Below, piece after piece: positions 1 to 8,204 of a DNA stretch of 64,000 nt (position 1 is the first letter of the stretch; each line of letters opens with the position of its first letter). The stretch covers positions 1-64,000 of the forward strand of contig CAYJEJ010000003.1 of the NCBI GenBank assembly GCA_964369315.1. Direction: 5' to 3'. Below the pieces are notes generated by a model. That model worked only from the letters and a program-made list of their open reading frames with translations, did no database searches and had not been told where the DNA came from. The DNA is from CAYJEJ01 sp964369315 (GTDB lineage: Bacteria > Pseudomonadota > Alphaproteobacteria > UBA3830 > JAIRWN01). The position numbers and the translations under genes were made by a program.

Positions 1-198
1 AGTCTAGAGCTGTTAGTTTGTATAAAGACCCTAAAGATAAATCAGTTAATCCAGTCTGGTTACTTAAGTCTAGAGCTGTTAGTTTGTTTAAATAATTTAA
101 ATTTAAATCAGTTAATCCAGTTTGGTTACTTAAGTCTAGAGTTGTTAGTTTGTATAAATAATTTAAATTTAAACCAGTTAATCCAGTCTGTTGACTTA
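1..198. repeat. 66-bp tandem repeats within LRR gene
   Basis: Three near-identical copies begin at 1, 67 and 133, each starting agtctagag and spaced exactly 66 bp (22 codons); a more diverged copy follows to about 260. They encode the LRR units. Equal spacing in whole codons means that unequal recombination would change repeat number without breaking the frame. Confidence 0.85.
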
Positions 199-709
199 AA
201 TATATTGATGTTAGATTGTTTAAATACTCTAACGACAAAGAAGTTAATCCCTGCACATTTTCAAGATTTATTCTTTTTAGGTTATAATTGCTTGAATATT
301 GACCATGTATAATAATCTTGTTGTTAGCGGTATCGCTCAATGTCATGTCTTTGACAAGGAGTTCATCAAAAGCTATGATTTGTTGAATATCATTTAATAA
401 GACAGGGGCATCTTTTTTGAAAGTGAAGCCGCGTTTTTTTGGGTTACTTGAGAGGTTTGCAGAGCCAGAGAAGACTTCAATACCCTTTTTAACAACGCTA
501 GATATGGTGGAAGGGCACTCTAGTTTTTGAGCAGCCTGTAAGAGGGAGCCGTTTTTACAGACATTAACAGCATGTTGTTGCATTCCAGCCATTGAGCCAT
601 GAGCGGTTCCAAAAGCATTATATATACTGGCATTTGCCCCTTGACCCAAGCCAACAGACATCAAGCCAAAACTAAGACAAGATGATAATAAAATATTTTT
701 AACCTTCAT
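1..709 (-). CDS. Secreted leucine-rich-repeat protein (C-terminus beyond window)
   Basis: Reading the complement from the ATG at 709 gives an open frame with no stop to the window edge. The first ~27 residues form a signal peptide (MKVKNILLSS, hydrophobic core, ending near GANA). A non-repetitive part of about 110 residues follows, then 22-residue LRR units of the type L-T-x-L-x-L-S-N-Q-T-G-L-T-D-L. An AGAAG-like ribosome site lies upstream. A second, similarly built gene sits at 7.07-7.89 kb on the other strand, so this is a paralogous family. LRR proteins with signal peptides are often surface-exposed or exported and bind proteins; a host-directed role here is inference. It may extend well past the left edge. 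Confidence 0.8.
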   Translation of the reverse strand, partial: MKVKNILLSSCLSFGLMSVGLGQGANASIYNAFGTAHGSMAGMQQHAVNVCKNGSLLQAAQKLECPSTISSVVKKGIEVFSGSANLSSNPKKRGFTFKKDAPVLLNDIQQIIAFDELLVKDMTLSDTANNKIIIHGQYSSNYNLKRINLENVQGLTSLSLEYLNNLTSIYLSQQTGLTGLNLNYLYKLTTLDLSNQTGLTDLNLNYLNKLTALDLSNQTGLTDLSLGSLYKLTALD

Positions 710-986
710 AAGGCTTCTCCGTAGAAATAAAACAATGAATTACCTAAAAGCATAAACACCTTTCCTTTATTTTTGGTTAATTCAATGAGAAAACCTTTCT
801 TCCTCCTGCTCTAGCTTCATCGTTCCTCGGTGCCAGTATTTTGAGACTCAATATTTTCGGTTAATTGAGATAAAAAACCTTTCTTCCACCTCCTGCCCCC
901 AAACCGCATGAATGGAAAAATTTGGATAAATCATCGACTTACCCCTCTTGCAAAGATTGTATTATCATATATAATTCTTAAAACTT
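710..986. other. Intergenic region with an imperfect direct repeat
   Basis: There is no convincing gene. A ~29-bp imperfect direct repeat occurs at 775-803 and 859-888 (ggttaatt, then aaacctttcttcc). It separates the divergent LRR gene and tRNA-Val, so it probably carries promoters for both, but I cannot assign clear -35/-10 boxes. Confidence 0.4.
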
Positions 987-1061
987 GGGCACATAGCTCA
1001 GCGGTAGAGCGCTACGTTGACATCGTAGAGGTCGTAGGTTCAATCCCTGCTGTGCCCACCA
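987..1061 (+). tRNA. tRNA-Val(GAC)
   Basis: A cloverleaf can be drawn: acceptor gggcaca pairs with tgtgccc, the anticodon stem ctacg/cgtag holds loop ttgacat (anticodon GAC), and the T-arm contains ggttcaatcc. CCA is encoded. The 3' end lies close to the end of the convergent terminase gene, a typical position for integrated phage-derived DNA. Confidence 0.95.
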
Positions 1062-1082
1062 TTTCTCAGACTTTTTCTTTGT

Positions 1083-2414
1083 CTAGATGTTCCAAGCGTT
1101 CAGTGTTTGTTTTGTGCTGTGGTTTTTGATTAGTTCTGTTACTGCCCAGACTAGGGCGTCGAGCCTGTCGGGGGATTTATCGCCTGATTTTGCACAGAAC
1201 GATGTCATCTGTTTCTCGAGTTCAGTGAAGGGGTATTGATGGAATATCCTGTTCATTTTATATAAAATCGCAACTGGCTCGGCTCGAACTAACTTCGCGT
1301 TTGTGGCACGGACTTTTTTAATGTTTATATAGGGGGTTTTCGACCTCAGGACTTGTTCGACAAGGTCGCCACCTGCGTTGACCTCGGCGACTATGGAGTT
1401 GGCGTGATATGTTTCATATAACTCAATCACTGTTTGTGACCACGCTTCGGGCGGGGCTTTACAGCTTGCGTCATGCATGATTAGGATATATCCGTTTGCG
1501 TCTATTCCCGCAACTATTATACCAGTTTCGTCGCTGTTTTCATTCGACGTTACGGCAGGGTCGATTCCAATGACGATTTTTTCTGGGATTATTTCATATG
1601 GCGGGGTGTGTGACTGTTCAATCATCTCCCATGACCAGAGGGCTTGAGGGTTGTCGTCGATGATTTCGGCGTAAAGCTCTTGGGCACCGATTTTTGTGCC
1701 AGAATATTTCTGTTTCATTTGCTCGATGTATTGCGGAGCAAGGTTTAAGCTGTTTTCAAATGTGTTGCCACGGGTTATTACTATCTCATCCCGTTTGATT
1801 AAGGATTTGATGGCTTTGGTTGGCTTTGGCGTGGTTGTGATTAGCATTTTCGGAGCTTTGCCAAGCCTAAGGGCAAATGAGACTTGCTCCAAGACTTTGC
1901 TTGCATTTTTAAACTTGGCGAGCTCGTCAATCCAGATTGCGTCAAATTGTGGCCCGCGGAGCTTTTCTGGGTTTTGGGCACTGAACACTTGTGCTATTGC
2001 ACCTGTTTTTCTCCATCTTAAGATTTGGTTTGAGGGCTCATAGGTGACAACCTCCCAACTTGGCGAGACTGTTAGTATTCCGCTTTCCCCCTCTATCATA
2101 ACCGTGCGTGCGTCATTAAGCGAGTTGGCGATTAGACCAATTCTCTTATATTCGCCGCTGGTCGCCCAGTGTCTTATGGTCTCAGCGCCCGTTCTGGTCT
2201 TTCCGAAGCCTCGACCAGCCAAGATTAACCAAATTCGCCAATCTCCTTCTGGGATTAATTGACTTTGCCTCGCATGAGCACACCAATCATATTTTGAACG
2301 CAAAAACTTTCTCTCACTCAGTCTTTTTTGACACAAATATAAGACCTCTCTTAAATAGAGCTTTTTGTTTTGATAGTGCATGATTTTTTGATTAAATATA
2401 AGGAATGTTGCCAT
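1083..2414 (-). CDS. Phage/GTA-type terminase large subunit (orphan)
   Basis: This 443-residue protein has a terminase ATPase layout: EGDWRIWLILAGRGFGKTRT (Walker A, ~66-73), a Walker B with IWIDEL, a coupling TTTPKPT motif, and a C-terminal RNase H-like nuclease region starting IGIDPAVTS. This is the Terminase_6 type found in alphaproteobacterial gene transfer agents (gp2), whose N-terminus carries the same EGDWR...GRGFGKTRTGAE pattern. It would cut and pump DNA into capsids. No portal, capsid or tail gene lies beside it, so it is either a remnant or a separated part of a GTA cluster. The internal Met at residue 12 is an alternative start. The frame is intact, suggesting retained selection or recent loss of partners. 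Confidence 0.85.
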   Translation of the reverse strand: MATFLIFNQKIMHYQNKKLYLREVLYLCQKRLSERKFLRSKYDWCAHARQSQLIPEGDWRIWLILAGRGFGKTRTGAETIRHWATSGEYKRIGLIANSLNDARTVMIEGESGILTVSPSWEVVTYEPSNQILRWRKTGAIAQVFSAQNPEKLRGPQFDAIWIDELAKFKNASKVLEQVSFALRLGKAPKMLITTTPKPTKAIKSLIKRDEIVITRGNTFENSLNLAPQYIEQMKQKYSGTKIGAQELYAEIIDDNPQALWSWEMIEQSHTPPYEIIPEKIVIGIDPAVTSNENSDETGIIVAGIDANGYILIMHDASCKAPPEAWSQTVIELYETYHANSIVAEVNAGGDLVEQVLRSKTPYINIKKVRATNAKLVRAEPVAILYKMNRIFHQYPFTELEKQMTSFCAKSGDKSPDRLDALVWAVTELIKNHSTKQTLNAWNI

Positions 2415-2568
2415 TATACTTCACATTAAGCAAAGTATCAACGATTTGTGATTATTTTTAATAAAATTAATGGAATAGTAACATCGCGTTAAAAGATATT
2501 GTTTATTTTCTTTGAAAAAAATTGTACCCTCTGGTGAGGATTACCAAAATTTTATAGGAACTATATTT

Positions 2569-2964
2569 ATGAGCACATATCATACAGAATCTATAATAAC
2601 AAAAATTGTTAATATTTCTGGCGAGCTTTCCGATGCTGCGGTTGCGTTGAACTCAGCTGCTTTTACCCCATCTGGGGCTTGTAGCGAATTTATGTGGGGT
2701 TTTACTGTTTTTGTGTTGGCTTGTTTTGTCGGGTATTATGTCGTTTGGCGAGTAACCCCCGCACTCCATGCCCCTTTGATGGCTGTTACGAACGCTATAT
2801 CCAGCGTGATTATCGTCGGTGCGATTTTGGCGGCGGGTCAGCTTGAGTCCCCGTTTGCAAAAATTATGGGGTTTTTGGCGGTTGTTTTGGCGTCAATTAA
2901 CATATTTGGTGGGTTTTTGGTCACAAAACGTATGTTGGATATGTTTCAGAAGAAAGGTAAATAA
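2569..2964 (+). CDS. pntAB: NAD(P) transhydrogenase alpha subunit, membrane part (PntAB/alpha-2)
   Basis: This is the small membrane subunit of proton-translocating transhydrogenase (about 131 residues). Three or so hydrophobic helices cover residues ~40-130, with the family pattern WRVTPALHAPLM and a C-terminal FLVTKRMLDMF. The ATG at 2569 is chosen because a tatAGGAac site precedes it; an in-frame TTG at 2512 would add 19 unlikely residues. It is followed 20 bp later by pntB. In the split form found in Rhodospirillum, a separate PntAA subunit binds NAD(H); no such gene is upstream here, where the orphan terminase lies. Confidence 0.9.
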   Translation: MSTYHTESIITKIVNISGELSDAAVALNSAAFTPSGACSEFMWGFTVFVLACFVGYYVVWRVTPALHAPLMAVTNAISSVIIVGAILAAGQLESPFAKIMGFLAVVLASINIFGGFLVTKRMLDMFQKKGK

Positions 2965-2984
2965 GTTTTAGAGGAGTTTGACCG

Positions 2985-4388
2985 ATGTCTGCTAATTTTT
3001 CGGCGTTTTTATATTTAGTATCTGCGATTTGCTTCATTTTGGCTTTGCGTGGGCTGTCCTCTGCAAAAACGGCTATCAGCGGCAATAAGTTTGGCATGAC
3101 AGGAATGGGGATTGCAATTTTTGCGACCTTTTTCGCACCACAGGTTTCAATGTATGGTTTGACAGTCCTTGGCATTATCGTTGGTGGGCTAATCGGTGCT
3201 GCAATTGCAAAAAAGATACAGATGACAGCTCTTCCCCAACTGGTTGCTGCCTTTCATAGCTTGGTTGGGTTGGCGGCTGTGTTTGTCGCCGCGGGGGCAT
3301 TGAGTTCGCCCGTTGTTTTTGGGATTGGCTCCCCACTACAAATAATGACCGCAAGCTTAATAGAGATGGGGTTGGGAACCGCAATTGGTGCAATCACTTT
3401 TACGGGCTCTATCGTTGCTTTTCTTAAGTTGCAGGGGATTATGGGTGCAAAGCCGATTATGTTGCCTGCTCGCCACACAATCAACATCGCACTTGGGTGT
3501 GGGGTGGTTTTCCTTTTATTATTGTTTGTTTTAACGCAGTCACATTTTTTCTTTTGGATGTTGGTAGTTGCTTCATTAACACTGGGATTTTTGTTGATTG
3601 TCCCAATAGGTGGGGCGGATATGCCAGTGATTGTCTCGATGCTTAATTCTTATTCTGGTTGGGCAGCATCTGGTATTGGTTTTACGTTGGGGAATAATTT
3701 ATTAATCATAACAGGGGCGTTGGTCGGTGCTTCGGGTGCGATTTTGAGTTATATTATGTGCAAGGCGATGAACCGCTCCATCATAAACGTTATGGTTGGG
3801 GGCTTTGGGTCAGACGTGCAAGCAGGAGGGAATGTCAACAGCTCACAAAATCAACGCCCTGTAAAACAAGGTAGCCCAGAAGACGCTGCTTTTATGATGA
3901 AAAACTGCTCATCATTGATAATCGTTCCAGGGTATGGAATGGCGGTTGCACAAGCCCAACACGTGTTGCACGAAATGTGTAACGTTTTGAAGAAAAATGG
4001 GGTCAAGGTTCGCTATGCGATACATCCCGTTGCAGGTCGCATGCCAGGGCATATGAATGTTCTTTTGGCGGAAGCAAACGTGCCATATGACGACGTGTTG
4101 GAGCTTGAGGACATCAATCGCGACTTCACATCAACTGACATTGTGTATGTCATTGGTGCTAATGATGTGACCAACCCAGCCGCAAAAAACGACCCTCAAA
4201 GTGCCATATATGGGATGCCTATCCTAGAGGTTGAGAATGCAAAGACGATAATCTTTGTAAAGCGTTCGATGGGGGTTGGTTATGCTGGTGTGGAAAACGA
4301 GCTGTTTTTCCGTGATAACACGATGATGCTCTTCGGTGATGCTAAAAAAGTTACGGAAGAGATTGTTAAGTCTATGGAAAATGATTAA
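2985..4388 (+). CDS. pntB: NAD(P) transhydrogenase subunit beta
   Basis: PntB couples proton flow to NADPH formation at the inner membrane. The 467-residue product has about nine hydrophobic segments (residues ~1-270) and then the NADP(H)-binding dIII domain from ~285, with VPGYGMAVAQAQH, YAIHPVAGRMPGHMNVLLAE, DINRDF and GANDVTNPAA, and KRSMGVGYAGVEN near the end, all family hallmarks. A strong AGAGGAG site precedes the ATG. It is in an operon with pntAB, and lpd follows after 15 bp. Length is normal. Confidence 0.97.
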   Translation: MSANFSAFLYLVSAICFILALRGLSSAKTAISGNKFGMTGMGIAIFATFFAPQVSMYGLTVLGIIVGGLIGAAIAKKIQMTALPQLVAAFHSLVGLAAVFVAAGALSSPVVFGIGSPLQIMTASLIEMGLGTAIGAITFTGSIVAFLKLQGIMGAKPIMLPARHTINIALGCGVVFLLLLFVLTQSHFFFWMLVVASLTLGFLLIVPIGGADMPVIVSMLNSYSGWAASGIGFTLGNNLLIITGALVGASGAILSYIMCKAMNRSIINVMVGGFGSDVQAGGNVNSSQNQRPVKQGSPEDAAFMMKNCSSLIIVPGYGMAVAQAQHVLHEMCNVLKKNGVKVRYAIHPVAGRMPGHMNVLLAEANVPYDDVLELEDINRDFTSTDIVYVIGANDVTNPAAKNDPQSAIYGMPILEVENAKTIIFVKRSMGVGYAGVENELFFRDNTMMLFGDAKKVTEEIVKSMEND

Positions 4389-4403
4389 TCGGAGTTTTTT
4401 ATT

Positions 4404-5813
4404 ATGAACAATGCTAACAATAATTACGATTTGATTGTTATCGGTGGCGGGCCAGGGGGATATGTTGCTGCCATATACGCAGGTCAGATGGGCAAAAAGG
4501 TCGCCTTAATAGAAGAAAAACATCTTGGGGGTGTTTGCTTGAATTGGGGCTGTGTGCCAACGAAAGCACTATTAAAATCAGCTGAAGTAAAACATACCAT
4601 CGACCATGCTTCTGACTTTGGCTTTGAGGGGGTGCAGGCGAGTTTTGACATAAAAAAAATCGTCGCAAGGTCTCGCTCCGTGGCGGATAAGCTCTCTAAG
4701 GGCGTGAAAGGTTTGCTCAAGAAGAACAAAGTCGACATTATTGATGGTCGCGGGCTACTAAAATCTCCTCAAACGGTTGAAGTGACCGGTAAGGACGGCT
4801 TAAAAAAAGACTACTCTTCTCAACGCATAATATTGGCAACAGGGGCAAGACCAAGGATTTTATCTGGCTTTGAACCAGATGGAAAGTTTGTGTGGACATC
4901 TCGCGAAGCCATGATACCAGAAGAACTGCCAAAAAAGTTGCTGGTAATTGGCTCAGGGGCAATCGGCATTGAGTTCGCCAGTTTTTTCCACCTGATGGGC
5001 AGTGACGTGACGGTCGTTGAGGTGCAAGACAGGATTTTGCTCACAGAGGACGAAGAAATCTCTAAAATTGCTCAGAAATCATTCGAAAAACAGGGCATGA
5101 AAATTTTAGTAAGCTCAAACGCATCTATCATTAAGAAAAACAAAGATACCGTCGAAGTCTGTATCAAGAATAAGGGGGCAGATATCGTCGATAAGTTCGA
5201 TAAAATTATCGTCGCTGCGGGCGTTACGGCAAACATCGACAACATTGGTCTAGAAAACACCAAGATTAAAACCGAAAATGGTCGTATTACCGTTGACAAG
5301 TTCAACCTGACCCACGAGCCCACAGTCTATGCAATCGGGGACATTGTCAGGGCTCCTTGGTTGGCACACAAGGCGAGCAGGGAAGGGGTGATTGCCGTTG
5401 ACCATGCGTTTGGAATTGACGCCGGAAAGCACGCGATTGACTATTCTTCAATCCCTGCTTGTATATACTCCATTCCACAGATAGCCAGCGTTGGGCTGAC
5501 TGAAAAGCAGGCTCGCGAGAAATATACCGACATAAACGTTGGTCGCTTTCCATACGTCGGGAATGGAAAGGCGGTCGCTATGGGCGAGGAAGAGGGGTTG
5601 ATTAAAACCATTTTTGATAAAAAAACAGGCGAGCTGTTAGGGGCACATTTAATCGGCTCTGAGGTGACAGAGCTTATTCAAGGCTTTGTTATGGCGAAAA
5701 CGTCAGAGGCGACCGACGCAGAGTTTATTCGCACCATATACCCACACCCAACGCTATCAGAGATGATGCACGAGTCGGTGCTTGACTCACATGGCAAGGC
5801 TATTCATATATAG
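4404..5813 (+). CDS. lpd: Dihydrolipoyl dehydrogenase (E3)
   Basis: The FAD-dependent E3 subunit of pyruvate/2-oxoglutarate dehydrogenase reoxidises dihydrolipoamide with NAD+. Features visible in 469 residues: FAD-binding GGGPGGYVAA (~11-20), redox disulfide GGVCLNWGCVPTK (Cys45/Cys50), the NAD site VIGSGAIGIEFAS (~176-188), and the C-terminal HPHPTLSEMMHES with the catalytic His-Glu. It shares an operon with pntAB-pntB (gap of 15 bp, GGAG site). The grouping ties NADH production to NADPH formation by the transhydrogenase. Confidence 0.97.
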   Translation: MNNANNNYDLIVIGGGPGGYVAAIYAGQMGKKVALIEEKHLGGVCLNWGCVPTKALLKSAEVKHTIDHASDFGFEGVQASFDIKKIVARSRSVADKLSKGVKGLLKKNKVDIIDGRGLLKSPQTVEVTGKDGLKKDYSSQRIILATGARPRILSGFEPDGKFVWTSREAMIPEELPKKLLVIGSGAIGIEFASFFHLMGSDVTVVEVQDRILLTEDEEISKIAQKSFEKQGMKILVSSNASIIKKNKDTVEVCIKNKGADIVDKFDKIIVAAGVTANIDNIGLENTKIKTENGRITVDKFNLTHEPTVYAIGDIVRAPWLAHKASREGVIAVDHAFGIDAGKHAIDYSSIPACIYSIPQIASVGLTEKQAREKYTDINVGRFPYVGNGKAVAMGEEEGLIKTIFDKKTGELLGAHLIGSEVTELIQGFVMAKTSEATDAEFIRTIYPHPTLSEMMHESVLDSHGKAIHI

Positions 5814-5840
5814 TTTGTTCAGTTATAGTTTGTTCAGTTA
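5811..5840 (+). repeat. 15-bp tandem duplication spanning lpd stop codon
   Basis: Two perfect adjacent copies of tagtttgttcagtta lie at 5811-5825 and 5826-5840. The first copy begins with the lpd stop codon TAG. It looks like a recent slippage or duplication event. Confidence 0.85.
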
Positions 5841-5893
5841 AAAAAACACAATTGCTGGTGAAAATGATTTTGCGAGTGGTTGTGTTTTTTTTT
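5841..5893 (+). terminator. Possible terminator after lpd
   Basis: Complementary arms aaaaaacacaa (5841-5851) and ttgtgtttttt (5880-5890) are followed by further T residues. The loop is long (28 nt) and the stem A/T-rich, so this is a modest candidate for the end of the pntAB-pntB-lpd transcript. Confidence 0.45.
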
Positions 5894-6062
5894 GACCACT
5901 GATAACGGGGATGAATTTTTTCCCAAAAAACAATATAAGACTTAATTCAGCATTCATCATATTAAAACTAATATAAATTATCCGACTGAAAAATGTCGAC
6001 ATGGTTTTGGTATGTTAAGAAAAATCTGGGAATAGGACGAAATTTTAATTAATGAAAGAAAA

Positions 6063-6138
<76 letters not shown>

Positions 6139-6348
6139 ATAAACAAAAACTGCTCCAACATAACAGATATTTATCCTGAAGTCGAATACTTTGTTTTCCT
6201 TCAGCCAGAAACTTTATAGCCCAAAGAATACGCTGCAGGTTCAAGATAAATTACGCTATTTTGTTTATATGATTTTGAATGGCTAATATTTTTTTCATGA
6301 TGTATGTTTTTCAACAAATGTTACAAAAAATACTGCACCAAAAAATTC

Positions 6349-6710
6349 CCCTTCGTGACGATATTTTTACAAGATAGCTATCAGGTGGCAACGGGTTTTC
6401 TCTCATTTTAATCTAAGGTAGGGGAAAGGGGGATGGCATCGAGGGGGGCGAGTGCAACTTAAGAGGAGGGAGCAAGTTAATAGTTTAGAGAGAATTAATC
6501 CTGAAAGGTCGAATATGGGGTCAAAATAATCTATTTCTTCCAGCATTCGAGCCTCTCTGCAACTTTCTATCACATTCTATCGTGCCCCCCCCTTTTCCCC
6601 TTCATGGCGATATTTTGACAAGATAGGCATCAGGTGGCAGGGAGTTTCTCTCTTTTTTTTACTCTAATGTAGAGGCAGGGGAATGGGCATGGCAAAGAGA
6701 GGGGCACGGT
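6349..6710 (+). repeat. Repeat cluster A: two copies of a dispersed ~95-bp repeat
   Basis: Copies begin near 6349 and 6595. Each reads roughly ttccccttcatggcgatatt, then ttgacaagataggcatcagg, tggca, then a T/C-rich stretch and an aggcaggggaatgg-like tail. Four related copies lie in the opposite orientation at 8.2-9.0 kb. The copies differ in length by non-multiples of three and share no fixed frame, so they look non-coding. I do not recognise the family; it resembles in style the small dispersed repeats of Rickettsiales but I cannot equate it with any of them. Confidence 0.75.
6448..6583 (+). repeat. 136-bp perfect inverted repeat, left arm
   Basis: From gcgagtgcaacttaagagg to cacattctatcgt, this stretch matches the reverse complement of 8767-8902 without a mismatch that I can find. 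The spacer of about 2.2 kb holds the LRR gene. Perfect identity over 136 bp in otherwise drifting intergenic DNA implies recent duplication or gene conversion. Confidence 0.9.
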
Positions 6711-6840
6711 TTGAGGAGGAGGTATCGGTGAAGCAAGCACATGGAATGAAGAGTGGGTTTCGGTGGAGCAATCTCGTATAGGCTGAGGATGAAGTTTTGG
6801 TTAGGCAATGGCATGGGGTGAACGATGAGTTTCAAGGGGG

Positions 6841-6882
6841 AAGGGAAAAATGGGGCGTTAATCACCGCCCCCTTTCCTTTTA
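6841..6882 (+). terminator. GC-rich hairpin with trailing T-rich stretch
   Basis: Stem ggggcg (6852-6857) pairs with cgcccc (6866-6871), and outer gggaaa pairs with tttcc, followed by ttttaat. It has the form of a rho-independent terminator or stable RNA hairpin, but no gene obviously ends here on the + strand. Confidence 0.4.
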
Positions 6883-6993
6883 ATAAAAAACTAACTCACC
6901 TCAAACCTTTTACTTCTCAGGCAAACAATAAACTATAATCAACCCTCCAATTAAAATAATCCATACCCTCAATAACAAAAATTAATTTAAATA

Positions 6994-7020
6994 TTGACAA
7001 TCTTCGAATTTTAATATAAA
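6994..7020 (+). promoter_or_regulatory. Candidate sigma-70 promoter of LRR gene
   Basis: A perfect TTGACA (6994-6999) lies 15 bp before TATAAA (7015-7020), about 47 bp upstream of the LRR start codon, which has its own AGGAG site. The spacer is short of the usual 17 bp, so it is a candidate only. Confidence 0.45.
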
Positions 7021-7066
7021 GATACTCTTAACAATGTTTTTAATATTTAATCAGGAGCTTTAATAT

Positions 7067-7885
7067 ATGAATAAAAAACTTTTAACCGCCGTATTTATGG
7101 CAATTGCAGTGACAACCTCTCTTAAAGGACAAAATGCACATGCTTCTATCAACTCAGAAAAACCTACCCCTTCAATTAATATTTTCACAGATAATAGTAG
7201 TACTTGCTATTATTATTCTAACATGAATGAGGTGGCTCAAAATCATGATAATAGTAGTGTAAAGGGTATACATATAGCTGATTCTACAGAAAAATCAATA
7301 GCTTTAACTGAATATACCAACTTGACAAGGCTGAGTGTAAGTTCTTCCTCTGAATTAATGTCACTAGATTTAAAAGATAATAATGGCTTAACCGATTTAT
7401 CTTTAGAGCGCTTATACAATTTAACAGCTCTAGACTTATCAAACCAAAAGAATTTAACTCGCTTATATGTAGAGGATTCAACAAAACTAACAGACCTAAA
7501 TTTAAATAATCAAACCAAATTAACTGATTTAGCATTATTAAATCTGGATATAACAACTCTAGACTTATCAAACCAAAACAATTTAGCTTCCTTATCTGTC
7601 TATAATTTAACAAAACTAACAGACCTAAATTTAAATAATCAAACCAAATTAACTGATTTAGCATTATTAAATCTGGATATAACAACTCTAGACTTATCAA
7701 ATCAAATCAATTTAGCTTCCTTATATGTAGAGGGTTTAACAAAACTAACAGACCTAAATTTAACTAATCAGAGTAAATTAACTAATTTATGTATAGAGAA
7801 TCCATCTGCTTTAACAAAAGTAGACTTAAGAAATAGCAAACTATTAAAAAATCTCAGCATTAATGGAATATCTGTCCAAATTTAA
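7067..7885 (+). CDS. Secreted leucine-rich-repeat protein
   Basis: This 272-residue protein begins with a signal peptide (MNKKLLTAVF...NAHAS, cleavage near 27). A short Ser/Thr/Asn-rich region follows, then from ~residue 85 a run of LRR half-units of the form L-T-x-L-x-L-x-x-Q-x-x-L-T/A-x-L. AGGAG lies 10 bp before the ATG. It is the only gene in a 3-kb repeat island and is flanked by the long inverted repeat. It is a paralogue of the gene at the left edge of the window, sharing the DLSNQ and LTDLNLN motifs. Export is inferred from the signal peptide; binding partner and function are unknown. The protein lacks a visible membrane anchor or sorting signal. Confidence 0.85.
   Translation: MNKKLLTAVFMAIAVTTSLKGQNAHASINSEKPTPSINIFTDNSSTCYYYSNMNEVAQNHDNSSVKGIHIADSTEKSIALTEYTNLTRLSVSSSSELMSLDLKDNNGLTDLSLERLYNLTALDLSNQKNLTRLYVEDSTKLTDLNLNNQTKLTDLALLNLDITTLDLSNQNNLASLSVYNLTKLTDLNLNNQTKLTDLALLNLDITTLDLSNQINLASLYVEGLTKLTDLNLTNQSKLTNLCIENPSALTKVDLRNSKLLKNLSINGISVQI
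7481..7738 (+). repeat. 129-bp tandem duplication in LRR gene
   Basis: Blocks 7481-7609 and 7610-7738 are nearly identical, both starting acaaaactaacagacctaaa, and a third partial copy starts at 7739. The period of 129 bp is 43 codons, so the frame is kept. The few differences (for example ctgtctataat against atgtagagggt) suggest recent duplication. Confidence 0.9.
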
Positions 7886-8011
7886 AAGATGTTGTAATAC
7901 CATCTATTACAGACAATGATGTCATTAAGGGATAATGGTTCTATATTAATGAAAAACAGATAAACTTTCCAGTGCAGGGGGCAGTTACTCGCTCAAGACA
8001 ACAACTAAATT

Positions 8012-8030
8012 AAAAAGCCCTGGCTTTTTT
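8012..8030 (+). terminator. Candidate terminator downstream of LRR gene
   Basis: aaaaagc-cctg-gcttttttt forms a 7-bp stem with a 4-nt loop and a T-run. It lies 127 bp after the LRR stop codon on the same strand. Confidence 0.5.
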
Positions 8031-8204
8031 GCAGGGGGAGGATGATTGTATCAAACTCCCCCTATCTTTTTGTTACCTTCCTTTCAATATGTAAAAACAA
8101 TGTCATCAAGCGGAAATTGGGTCTCGAATGCCCAGCACACCAGCCTATGACAACTTCCTTGGTCTTCATTCTCTCCTTAACCCCTCCCTCTCGTTCCCAT
8201 CCCT

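Noticed and set aside
1..260. Regularly spaced repeats resembling a CRISPR array
   Set aside because: The 66-bp units are contiguous, without unique spacers, and encode LRR units in an open frame.
7284..7700. A 138-codon frame on the minus strand opposite the LRR gene
   Set aside because: It is a shadow of the repetitive LRR coding sequence; it has no family resemblance and no ribosome site.
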